Shown here: one piece after another, positions 8,302 through 14,086 of the stretch | Numbering within the stretch: position 1 is the stretch's first letter | Layout of the letters: each line of letters opens with the position of its first letter | From: UBA6382 sp963600315 | GTDB taxonomy: Bacteria > Bacteroidota > Bacteroidia > Bacteroidales > Bacteroidaceae | NCBI GenBank assembly: GCA_963600315.1 | Contig: CAVCAW010000062.1 | Coordinates: forward strand, 1-50,567 | Length of the DNA stretch: 50,567 nt | Direction: 5' to 3' | The notes under the pieces: generated by a model | Databases searched by the model: none | Told to the model about the DNA's origin: nothing | The model's input: the letters and a program-made list of their open reading frames with translations, nothing else | Made by a program: the position numbers and the translations under genes

Positions 8302-9291
8302 ATGCTGTCAGTAATCTGCCCAATATACAACGAGGAGAAGTATATAGCCAAGTGCATCGAGTCCATACTAGTGCAGGACTACCCGAAGGATGACCTTGAA
8401 GTACTGTTTTTGGACGGAATGAGCAGTGACCGGACAAGGGAGATTGTCGGCGAGTTTGCCACGAGATATCCCTACATCCGGCTGCTTGACAACCCAGAGC
8501 GCATCGTGCCGTATGCGATGAACTGCGGAATCGAGGCATGCAAGGGTGACGTAGTAATTAGGCTTGACGCCCACGCTACATACGCCAACAATTATTTCTT
8601 GGAACTTGTTGGTTCCTTGAAGAGGCTTGGCGCAGACAATGTAGGGTGCGTGTGCAAGACTGATGTCTTGAACAAGACACCCAAGACTTTGGCTATACGC
8701 GAGGTGCTGAGCAATAAGTTTGGCGTTGGCAATTCCACTTTTAGAACGGGGATAGACAAAGAGCAGGAAGTTGACACGGTGCCGTTCGGGTGCTGGCGAA
8801 GGGACGTGTTCGACAAGTACGGCTTGTATGACACCAGGCTAGTAAGAAACCAGGACATAGAACTGAACAAGAGAATCATTCGCAGTGGTGGTAAGATTTT
8901 CATAGTGCCGGGGACATACTGCACCTATCTGGCGAGAGAGACATTCGGGAAACTGGCAAAAAACAATTACGGGAACGGCAAGTGGAATATACTGACGGTA
9001 TTCTACACGAAGCAGCTGAAATCTCTGTCGTGGAGGCATTTCATTCCGCTGATATTTGTGCTGTCGCTGATTGTTCCGAGTGTGGCGGCAATTATATGGT
9101 GGCCAATGATAGCCGTAAGCTTATTGTCGTTGGTGGCCTACGTCGGACTGTTGGGCGGCGTAAGCCTTAAACTGGCAACAACCCAACGACTCTCGTTCGG
9201 ATACTTGCTCTGGACATTCATCGTGCTGCACTTGTCGTACGGCTGGGGTTCGCTTGTGGGAATCCTCAAACTGCCGTTCATGAAGAAATAA
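8302..9291 (+). CDS. Membrane-anchored glycosyltransferase family 2 (ExoA-like)
   Basis: The N-terminal ~230 residues are a GT2 domain: LSVICPIYNEEKYIAKCIESIL, LFLDGMSSDRTREIV, a metal-site-like RLDAHATYANNYF near 91 and a NQDIELNKRII acceptor motif near 185. The C-terminal ~90 residues hold hydrophobic helices (about 247-285 and 300-325), placing the enzyme at the inner membrane. The arrangement resembles ExoA of succinoglycan synthesis. It starts 23 bp after the dehydrogenase and ends 2 bp before the next gene, so it is in the same operon. Linkage and donor unknown. Confidence 0.85.
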   Translation: MLSVICPIYNEEKYIAKCIESILVQDYPKDDLEVLFLDGMSSDRTREIVGEFATRYPYIRLLDNPERIVPYAMNCGIEACKGDVVIRLDAHATYANNYFLELVGSLKRLGADNVGCVCKTDVLNKTPKTLAIREVLSNKFGVGNSTFRTGIDKEQEVDTVPFGCWRRDVFDKYGLYDTRLVRNQDIELNKRIIRSGGKIFIVPGTYCTYLARETFGKLAKNNYGNGKWNILTVFYTKQLKSLSWRHFIPLIFVLSLIVPSVAAIIWWPMIAVSLLSLVAYVGLLGGVSLKLATTQRLSFGYLLWTFIVLHLSYGWGSLVGILKLPFMKK

Positions 9292-9293
9292 AG

Positions 9294-10382
9294 ATGCAGG
9301 AAGCGCTAAAGCTTTTAATAAAAATCGGCCTTGGCACTGAGCAACCTCATGCGTTGCCCGACGGAGTAGACCTGAAGGGGTTGCGAAGTCTTGCCGAAAG
9401 GCAGGGCGTGGCTGCCATCTGCTTTGACGGGTTGCAAAGGCTGACAAGCGAGCACTACGTCGGCTCTAAGCTGACGGACAAGGGGGCGATGCTCCAGTGG
9501 ATAGGAAGCACTGTGCGCCAGGAACAGATGTTTAACTACCAGCTGGAACAGGCAAAGGGATTGGCAGAACTATGGGAGCAGAACGGTCTGGACACTCTGG
9601 TGATGAAAGGGTTCTCGCTCAGCCGACTGTATCCCCACCCGGAGCACCGCCCATGCTCGGACATGGACTGTTTCCTGCAATGGACGGGACAAGTAGAAGG
9701 CAGGCATGAGGCGAGTGAGAAGGGCAATGCGCTGGCAGAAGAAAATGGACTGAAGGTTGACAGAAGCTATTACAAGAACTCGAAGATACTCCAGAACGGA
9801 CTAACGGTGGAGAACCACCAGTACTTGTTGCCCGTAAAGGGGAGCTGGAAAGCGAAGAAGTTCGAGAGACTGCTGTGCTCGTGGATATATGACGGCAGCA
9901 ATGACTATATCGCCGACACGAAACTGATTGCAACGGCTCCATTCTTTGACTCTGTATATGTGTTGGCTCATGCTCAAGAGCATTTCCTGAACGAGGGCAT
10001 TTCGCTGAGGCACGTATGTGACTGGGCTATGGTGCTGAAGGCGTATGCTGATAAAGTGGATTGGGAAGAGTGGAAGAGGGCATGCAAGGACAACGGACTT
10101 CTTTCGTTTGGCTATGCTATGAGCCGGTTGGCAAAGGACGTGTGCGGAGTAAACATCCCGTTTGAGTGCCCCGCAAACGACAAGGCGGACAGACGACTGA
10201 CGGAGGATATTCTTAGCTGCAAAGAACACGACACAAGCAAGTCGGATTTTCGGACGAGGCTCAACTTGGTGAAGGGGATGTTCCAGAACAAGTGGAAATA
10301 CAAGATATTCTCTAATACTAATGCCTTCATGTTCTGCTCACGCAGAGTGTGGGGCTATTTGTTTGACAAAGATTTGGATTGA
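9294..10382 (+). CDS. Nucleotidyltransferase-fold family protein (NTP_transf_5 type)
   Basis: The 362-residue protein carries a nucleotidyltransferase signature: LVMKGFSLSRLYPHPEHRPCSDMDCFLQ at about 103-130, with the acidic pair in SDMD. An all-helical remainder includes a YVLAHAQEHFLNEGISLRHVCDWAMVL segment near 222-248. Such proteins are frequent next to capsule and lipopolysaccharide genes of Bacteroidetes, but no member with a defined reaction is known to me. It sits 2 bp after a GT2 and 6 bp before the initiating sugar transferase, suggesting a role in the same pathway, for example modification of a precursor. Function is inference. Confidence 0.7.
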   Translation: MQEALKLLIKIGLGTEQPHALPDGVDLKGLRSLAERQGVAAICFDGLQRLTSEHYVGSKLTDKGAMLQWIGSTVRQEQMFNYQLEQAKGLAELWEQNGLDTLVMKGFSLSRLYPHPEHRPCSDMDCFLQWTGQVEGRHEASEKGNALAEENGLKVDRSYYKNSKILQNGLTVENHQYLLPVKGSWKAKKFERLLCSWIYDGSNDYIADTKLIATAPFFDSVYVLAHAQEHFLNEGISLRHVCDWAMVLKAYADKVDWEEWKRACKDNGLLSFGYAMSRLAKDVCGVNIPFECPANDKADRRLTEDILSCKEHDTSKSDFRTRLNLVKGMFQNKWKYKIFSNTNAFMFCSRRVWGYLFDKDLD

Positions 10383-10388
10383 ACAGGG

Positions 10389-11042
10389 ATGATACTAAAA
10401 CGACTCTTTGACATCGTTGCATCTCTATGTGGATTGCTATTGATTTGGTGGGTGTTCCCCATAGTGGCACTGCTGATTCACTGGAAGATGCCGGGGGGGG
10501 CTGCCTTCTTTTGCCAGAAGCGTGTGGGCAAGGGCGGCAAACTGTTTACATGCCATAAGTTCAGGACGATGACGGTGAAGCATAATGGTTCGTCGGTCTC
10601 AGTGGCAGGTGACTCGCGCATCACCCCCTTGGGAGCCAAACTGCGGCACTATAAGATTGACGAACTTCCGGAGTTGTGGGACGTGCTGATAGGCAACATG
10701 TCGTTTGTCGGACCACGCCCCGATGTGCCGGGATATGCAGACAAACTGCAGGGCGATGACCGTAACGTGCTCAAACTGCGACCAGGTATCACAGGTCCCG
10801 CTACACTGAAATACCGACTCGAAGACGAAATGATTTCGGAGTATGTGGCAAAAAAACAGGCTGATGGTGACATCCGACCTATGCAAGAGATAGCCATAGA
10901 ATACAATGACAACGTAATATATCCCGACAAAGTGAGGCTAAACTGTTATTACTATCGCCATTACTCATTCTTGAATGATATCAAAATGATAATGGCTACG
11001 GTAATGGGATTCAAGGTGAAGTTTGCTGGAGAGATGGTGTAG
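10389..11042 (+). CDS. Initiating sugar-phosphate transferase (undecaprenyl-phosphate phosphoglycosyltransferase)
   Basis: Starts repeat-unit synthesis by moving a sugar-1-phosphate from UDP-sugar to undecaprenyl phosphate. The 217-residue, single-domain (PglC/WcaJ C-terminal type) protein has KRLFDIVASLCGLLL with a re-entrant membrane helix at the N-terminus, FFCQKRVGKGGKLFTCHKFRTM near 40-61, the DELPELWDVLIGNMSFVGPRP signature at ~91-111 and the GITGPATLKYR motif near 138. Codons 35-38 contain a G8 tract; seven or nine G would lead to stop codons within about 30 codons, so the whole glycan could be turned off by slippage here. The stop codon is followed directly by a dispersed repeat. Confidence 0.92.
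   Translation: MILKRLFDIVASLCGLLLIWWVFPIVALLIHWKMPGGAAFFCQKRVGKGGKLFTCHKFRTMTVKHNGSSVSVAGDSRITPLGAKLRHYKIDELPELWDVLIGNMSFVGPRPDVPGYADKLQGDDRNVLKLRPGITGPATLKYRLEDEMISEYVAKKQADGDIRPMQEIAIEYNDNVIYPDKVRLNCYYYRHYSFLNDIKMIMATVMGFKVKFAGEMV
10493..10500 (+). repeat. G8 homopolymer at codons 35-38 of the initiating transferase gene
   Basis: Eight G between CC and CTGCC. The gene is open only when the tract length is 8 modulo 3. Both other phases end at stop codons well before the catalytic motifs. Confidence 0.9.
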
Positions 11043-11096
11043 CCTCTCCTAATCCTCGGAGGAAAGGAACCTCGCCCAACTCTTCCCTAAAGTGAA
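11041..11096 (+). repeat. Two degenerate copies of the DUF559-element terminal repeat
   Basis: AGCCTCTCCTAATCCT begins in the stop codon of the sugar transferase, and a second copy, CTCGCCCAACTCTTCCCT, follows about 30 bp later. Both match the left end of the DUF559 element (AGCCTCTCCCAACCCT then CCCTAAAGGGAAGG) with several substitutions. No nuclease gene remains between them. Confidence 0.6.
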
Positions 11097-11503
11097 GTGC
11101 AACCGTGTTCCAAAATTCCCATCATTTGAGCTGCACTTACCACCTTGGGAGTCCGTGGAAAATGCTTTAGATTACCAGTTACAAGAAAAGAGTTTTCCAT
11201 GCTCAGTGAGACTTCGTAGAATACTCTATCGTCCTCGTCAGACATTTCGCCGTCAAAGGAAATTCGCTCTGAATGTATGCCACATCTTTTGATATACTCA
11301 AGCACAATGCAGATTTGTTCTTCTGACATTTGAAACTTTGACCGATGCAGAACTTCACGATATTCAGAAAGGATGTCTTCATTGTAGATAGGAGTTATTT
11401 TTCCTTGAAACATATTGGCAACAACTTTTACCGTTGCTGCAAAGGGATTCTTGCTTATTATAGAAGAAACAAGAATGTTGGTGTCAATTACAGCGTACAC
11501 CAT
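11087..11503 (-). CDS. PIN-domain toxin, putative endoribonuclease
   Basis: PIN-domain toxins cleave RNA with Mg2+ held by clustered acidic residues. The 138-residue protein starts VYAVIDTNILVSSIISKNPF (first Asp at ~7), has EDILSEYREVLHR with acidic residues near 41-45, DEDDRVFYEVS near 90 and a LVTGNLKHFPRTPKVVSAAQMMGIL tail with the usual TGN-LKHF motif. This is the type labelled 'putative toxin-antitoxin system toxin, PIN family'. It overlaps the upstream antitoxin gene by 20 bp, the standard arrangement. It points against the surrounding polysaccharide genes. Confidence 0.87.
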   Translation of the reverse strand: MVYAVIDTNILVSSIISKNPFAATVKVVANMFQGKITPIYNEDILSEYREVLHRSKFQMSEEQICIVLEYIKRCGIHSERISFDGEMSDEDDRVFYEVSLSMENSFLVTGNLKHFPRTPKVVSAAQMMGILEHGCTSL

Positions 11504-11804
11504 TGGTCTGTTTCCTTAACTTTCTGACTTCTCTAATTTCGGCATTGATTTCATCTAATGTCATTTCTGGTATACAACTAGTCTCAGCATCTTTACGCAA
11601 ATCCTTAAATACACTCAAGGCTTTTTCGCGGATGTTATAATCTGAATCTGCACTTATTGTAAATGGAATCTTTCGATTACGTATCACAGCTTTTACGAAA
11701 ATATTGATGGCGGTGTTTGCACTCATTCCAAACTGGGCGCAAAGTTCATCGAATATCGCTTTTTGCTGGTTGTCCAAACGGACTGTCATGGATGTCTGTG
11801 CCAT
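11484..11804 (-). CDS. RelB/DinJ-family antitoxin
   Basis: A 106-residue protein with an N-terminal ribbon-helix-helix DNA-binding segment (TSMTVRLDNQQKAIFDELCAQFGMSANTAINIFVKAVIRNRKIPF), typical of RelB/DinJ antitoxins, and an acidic C-terminal half likely to bind the PIN partner. It is first in the operon, with a good Bacteroidetes promoter about 45 bp upstream. Autorepression by the RHH domain is expected from the family but no operator was defined. RelB-type antitoxins usually pair with RelE-type toxins; pairing with PIN is less common but seen in Bacteroidales. Confidence 0.87.
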   Translation of the reverse strand: MAQTSMTVRLDNQQKAIFDELCAQFGMSANTAINIFVKAVIRNRKIPFTISADSDYNIREKALSVFKDLRKDAETSCIPEMTLDEINAEIREVRKLRKQTNGVRCN

Positions 11805-11849
11805 ACTGAATAAATTGATTGATTAAACAGAAATGTTATTTGTACGATG

Positions 11850-11880
11850 CAAATTTACGGCATTGTGAAGTAAATTGCAA
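11850..11880 (-). promoter_or_regulatory. Promoter of toxin-antitoxin operon
   Basis: Read on the minus strand: a TTG (-33) element, 20 bp, then TAAATTTG, a perfect TAnnTTTG -7 box. The predicted leader to the antitoxin ATG is about 40 nt. Confidence 0.7.
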
Positions 11881-11906
11881 GCAAAAACTCAACAAAATAT
11901 AGCTCT

Positions 11907-13595
11907 ATGGAAGAACGAAAGATGATTTATCTCTGCCTCGCCCACATGAGTGAGGCTGGTTTTGAGCAGAAATATATAAAAGAGGCATTCGACACCAACT
12001 GGGTGGTGCCGATGGGACCTAATGTCAATGCGTTTGAGAAAGACCTTTCGGAGTTTGTTTCGAGCCTCTCCCAACCCTCCCCTAAAGGGAAGGGGGACGC
12101 AGGACATGGGGTATATACGGCAGATCCGGTGATGTATGAACTGCTCAAGCAATTTGCGGAAGAAAACAGAAAGAACCCAACTGATGCTGAAATGTCTTTG
12201 TGGGAAGCACTCCGAGCAAAAGGACTTGGCCTAAAGTTCCGAAGACAACATATCATTGAGGACTTTATCGTTGACTTCTATTGTAACGAGAAGAAACTCA
12301 CCATTGAACTGGACGGTGGATACCATAACGCTCCAGCACAGATGAAAAGCGATGCTGAACGTCCAGCCCGACTGGAGGAACTTGGTTACACAGAACTGCG
12401 CTTTACTAATGAACAAGTCTTGGCTGATACCGATACTGTCCTTAAAGAAATAACAGATGTATCAAAGTCTCTCCCTTTAGGGGGAGATTTAGAGGAGGCT
12501 CCGACCGTCGTTTGCCTTTCAGCTGGCACTGCGGCAGTACATCTGGCACTGATTGGATGTGGAGTAGGCCCCGGCGACGAAGTGCTGGTGCAGAGCTTCA
12601 CCTTCTGCGCTTCGAGTCATCCTATCACCTACCTCGGAGCGAAGCCAGTGTTTGTAGGGTCGGAGGGCGAAACATGGAACATGGATCCGGTGCTGCTCGA
12701 AAAGGCTATTGTTGACCGCAAAGAGAAGACGGGAAAACTGCCTAAGGCCATCGTGCCAGTGGCGCTCTACGGCATGCCTTATCGCATAGACGAGATAATG
12801 GCCGTCGCCAACAAATATGGTATTCCTGTGGTGGAGGACGCAGCCGAGGGTATGGGCTCACGCTTTGACGGCAAGGTGTTGGGCACATTCGGAAAATTCG
12901 GCGTGCTGTCGTTCAACGGCAACAAGATGATTACCACCTCGGGGGGCGGCGCCCTGATATGCCGCAACCAAGAGGATGCCAACACGGTGATGTGGTATGC
13001 CACTCAGGCGCGCGACGCCTATCCTTACTACCAGCACACCGCCATCGGCTACAACTACCGTATGAGTAACGTGTGCGCCGGCATAGGTCGCGGACAGATG
13101 ACGGTGCTCAACGACCACATAGCCCACCACAAGCACGTGCAGGCTCTCTACGAAGAGCTGCTGAAGGACGTGTCGGGTGTAGAAATACACAAACAGCCCG
13201 CCGACCCTCGCTATGATGCCAACTTCTGGCTTTGCGCAGCGGTTCTGTCTCCCGACGTGAGGATCAAGGGACAGGACGATGTCTACAAAGAGGTGGTGAA
13301 AACCGCCGTGGGCGGTGCGGCAGGCGTGATACACGCTGTGGACTCTGCCGTGACCGACTGTCAGCCCAATGACAACGTCGAGGCGCTGCGCATGTTCATG
13401 CTCAACAAGAAGGTGGAGTGTCGCCCCGTATGGAAGCCGATGCACAAACAACCAGTGTATGACGGTGCGCCCGTATATACCAACGGGGTGGAGGAAGAAC
13501 TGTTCAAGAAAGCATTCTGCCTGCCTGCTGGTCCATGGGTGACAGACGATGACGTGAAATACATCGTGGATAGTATAAAGGAGGGTATAGAGTAG
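11907..13595 (+). CDS. DegT/DnrJ/EryC1/StrS-type sugar aminotransferase with an in-frame DUF559 endonuclease insertion
   Basis: PLP enzymes of this family aminate a 4-keto (or 3-keto) nucleotide sugar. Residues 6-52 and 199-562 form the aminotransferase: YLCLAHMS, NWVVPMGPNVNAFEKDL, LSAGTAAVHL, EDAAEGMGS (Asp311) and SFNGNKMITTSGGG with PLP-binding Lys340. Residues 53-198 are foreign. They contain a complete DUF559 (Vsr-like) domain at about 73-183: PTDAEMSLW with Glu95, FIVDFYC with Asp123, IELDGGYH with Glu134/His140, and a C-terminal ELGYTELRFTNEQVL. Removing exactly 146 codons would rejoin EFVS to PTVVCLSAGTAA, the expected family sequence. The insertion falls in the segment before the first PLP-domain strand, so the enzyme may still fold. 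Together with the sugar transferase and the dehydratase it suggests a 4-amino-4,6-dideoxysugar pathway. Confidence 0.9.
   Translation: MEERKMIYLCLAHMSEAGFEQKYIKEAFDTNWVVPMGPNVNAFEKDLSEFVSSLSQPSPKGKGDAGHGVYTADPVMYELLKQFAEENRKNPTDAEMSLWEALRAKGLGLKFRRQHIIEDFIVDFYCNEKKLTIELDGGYHNAPAQMKSDAERPARLEELGYTELRFTNEQVLADTDTVLKEITDVSKSLPLGGDLEEAPTVVCLSAGTAAVHLALIGCGVGPGDEVLVQSFTFCASSHPITYLGAKPVFVGSEGETWNMDPVLLEKAIVDRKEKTGKLPKAIVPVALYGMPYRIDEIMAVANKYGIPVVEDAAEGMGSRFDGKVLGTFGKFGVLSFNGNKMITTSGGGALICRNQEDANTVMWYATQARDAYPYYQHTAIGYNYRMSNVCAGIGRGQMTVLNDHIAHHKHVQALYEELLKDVSGVEIHKQPADPRYDANFWLCAAVLSPDVRIKGQDDVYKEVVKTAVGGAAGVIHAVDSAVTDCQPNDNVEALRMFMLNKKVECRPVWKPMHKQPVYDGAPVYTNGVEEELFKKAFCLPAGPWVTDDDVKYIVDSIKEGIE
12063..12094 (+). 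repeat. Left terminal repeat of the DUF559 element
   Basis: Encodes SLSQPSPKGKG in the host frame and is itself partly palindromic around CCCTAAAGGG. About three quarters identical to the reverse complement of the right end, with one gap. Confidence 0.7.
12468..12500 (-). repeat. Right terminal repeat of the DUF559 element
   Basis: Encodes KSLPLGGDLEEA in the host frame. On the minus strand it matches the left terminal repeat, including the CCCCTAAAGGGA core and the outer AGCCTC end. Confidence 0.7.
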
Positions 13596-13625
13596 CCTCT
13601 CCCAACCCTGCCCTGAAGGGAAGGG
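13594..13625 (+). repeat. Solo copy of the DUF559-element terminal repeat
   Basis: AGCCTCTCCCAACCCT then GCCCTGAAGGGAAGGG begins inside the TAG stop codon of the aminotransferase. It differs from the left terminal repeat at only two bases over 32 (G for C, G for A). No nuclease gene follows. Confidence 0.75.
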
Positions 13626-13783
13626 CTATGATTCGAGCGATTAGAGGTTTGAAAAACTCTGTGTGGCATCATTAATAAACAATACTTAAAACTTAAGAAT
13701 AATACAGAGGATTAGAGATTGTTCTGCCGAGGCATCGGGCGAAAAGGTTTGCCCTTGTATGGCTCGAGACTCTCTAATTTGTG

Positions 13784-13837
13784 ACAATTAAAGGCGGATG
13801 CGCAAGGCTTTGAGTCTTGACATCCGCCTTTAATTGT
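13784..13837. terminator. Perfect 17-bp inverted repeat, probable bidirectional terminator
   Basis: ACAATTAAAGGCGGATG and its exact reverse complement flank a 20-nt loop. The outer part of the stem is A/T-rich on both sides, so transcripts from either strand would end the hairpin with a short U-rich stretch (CCUUUAAUUGUU). It may end the aminotransferase transcript. The long loop is unusual for a terminator. Confidence 0.5.
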
Positions 13838-13925
13838 TAGTTGTTAAGCCTAAAGTTATGTCATTTGTGGTTCAAGCAAACACTCCGCCTGATATTTGCT
13901 GAGCGTTATTTTTGTCCCCGTTTTC

Positions 13926-13957
13926 TTGTTTTTCAACTGCATTTTTTCGTAAATTTG
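13926..13957 (+). promoter_or_regulatory. Promoter of the dehydratase gene
   Basis: TTG, 21 bp, then TAAATTTG (perfect -7 consensus). The -7 box and next two bases (TAAATTTGCA) are identical to those of the toxin-antitoxin promoter. The predicted leader is long (~120 nt). Confidence 0.65.
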
Positions 13958-14086
13958 CAAATCGCAATGCTTATTGGCAATTCCGCTTCGCTAAGGCTCT
14001 GAGAGCTACGGTATTTTCTTTAGTGGCGAGATGCGGAAATTCAACTTAAGACATTGCCTATATTTATATAACGAAATTGTGTAGAC

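Larger units (their letters stand above)
12063..12500 (+). mobile_element. DUF559 element inserted in frame in the aminotransferase gene
   Basis: A 438-bp segment (146 codons, no stop in the host frame) bounded by inverted repeats of about 32 bp. The left end reads AGCCTCTCCCAACCCT then CCCCTAAAGGGAAGGG. The right end, reverse complemented, reads AGCCTCCTCTAAATCT then CCCCCTAAAGGGAGA. In between lies a Vsr-fold DUF559 nuclease domain with its acidic residues present. No clear target-site duplication was seen. I know DUF559 genes are common next to such repeats in Bacteroidales; the mobile nature and in-frame insertion are inferred from this sequence. Confidence 0.75.
13626..14086. other. Intergenic stretch before the dehydratase gene
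   Basis: About 460 bp without a supportable gene. It holds a long perfect inverted repeat and, further right, a promoter; both are listed separately. The rest (for example GAGGCATCGGGCG around 13729) shows no recognisable RNA or coding signal to me. Confidence 0.5.

Noticed and set aside
12063..12500. The aminotransferase insertion as an intein
   Set aside because: There is no Cys/Ser/Thr at the splice positions, no terminal His-Asn and no Hint-fold motif; the ends are inverted DNA repeats instead.
12940..12948. G6 tracts in the aminotransferase and obgE as further phase-variable sites
   Set aside because: Six G in Gly-rich codons are within normal expectation and much less slippage-prone than G8.
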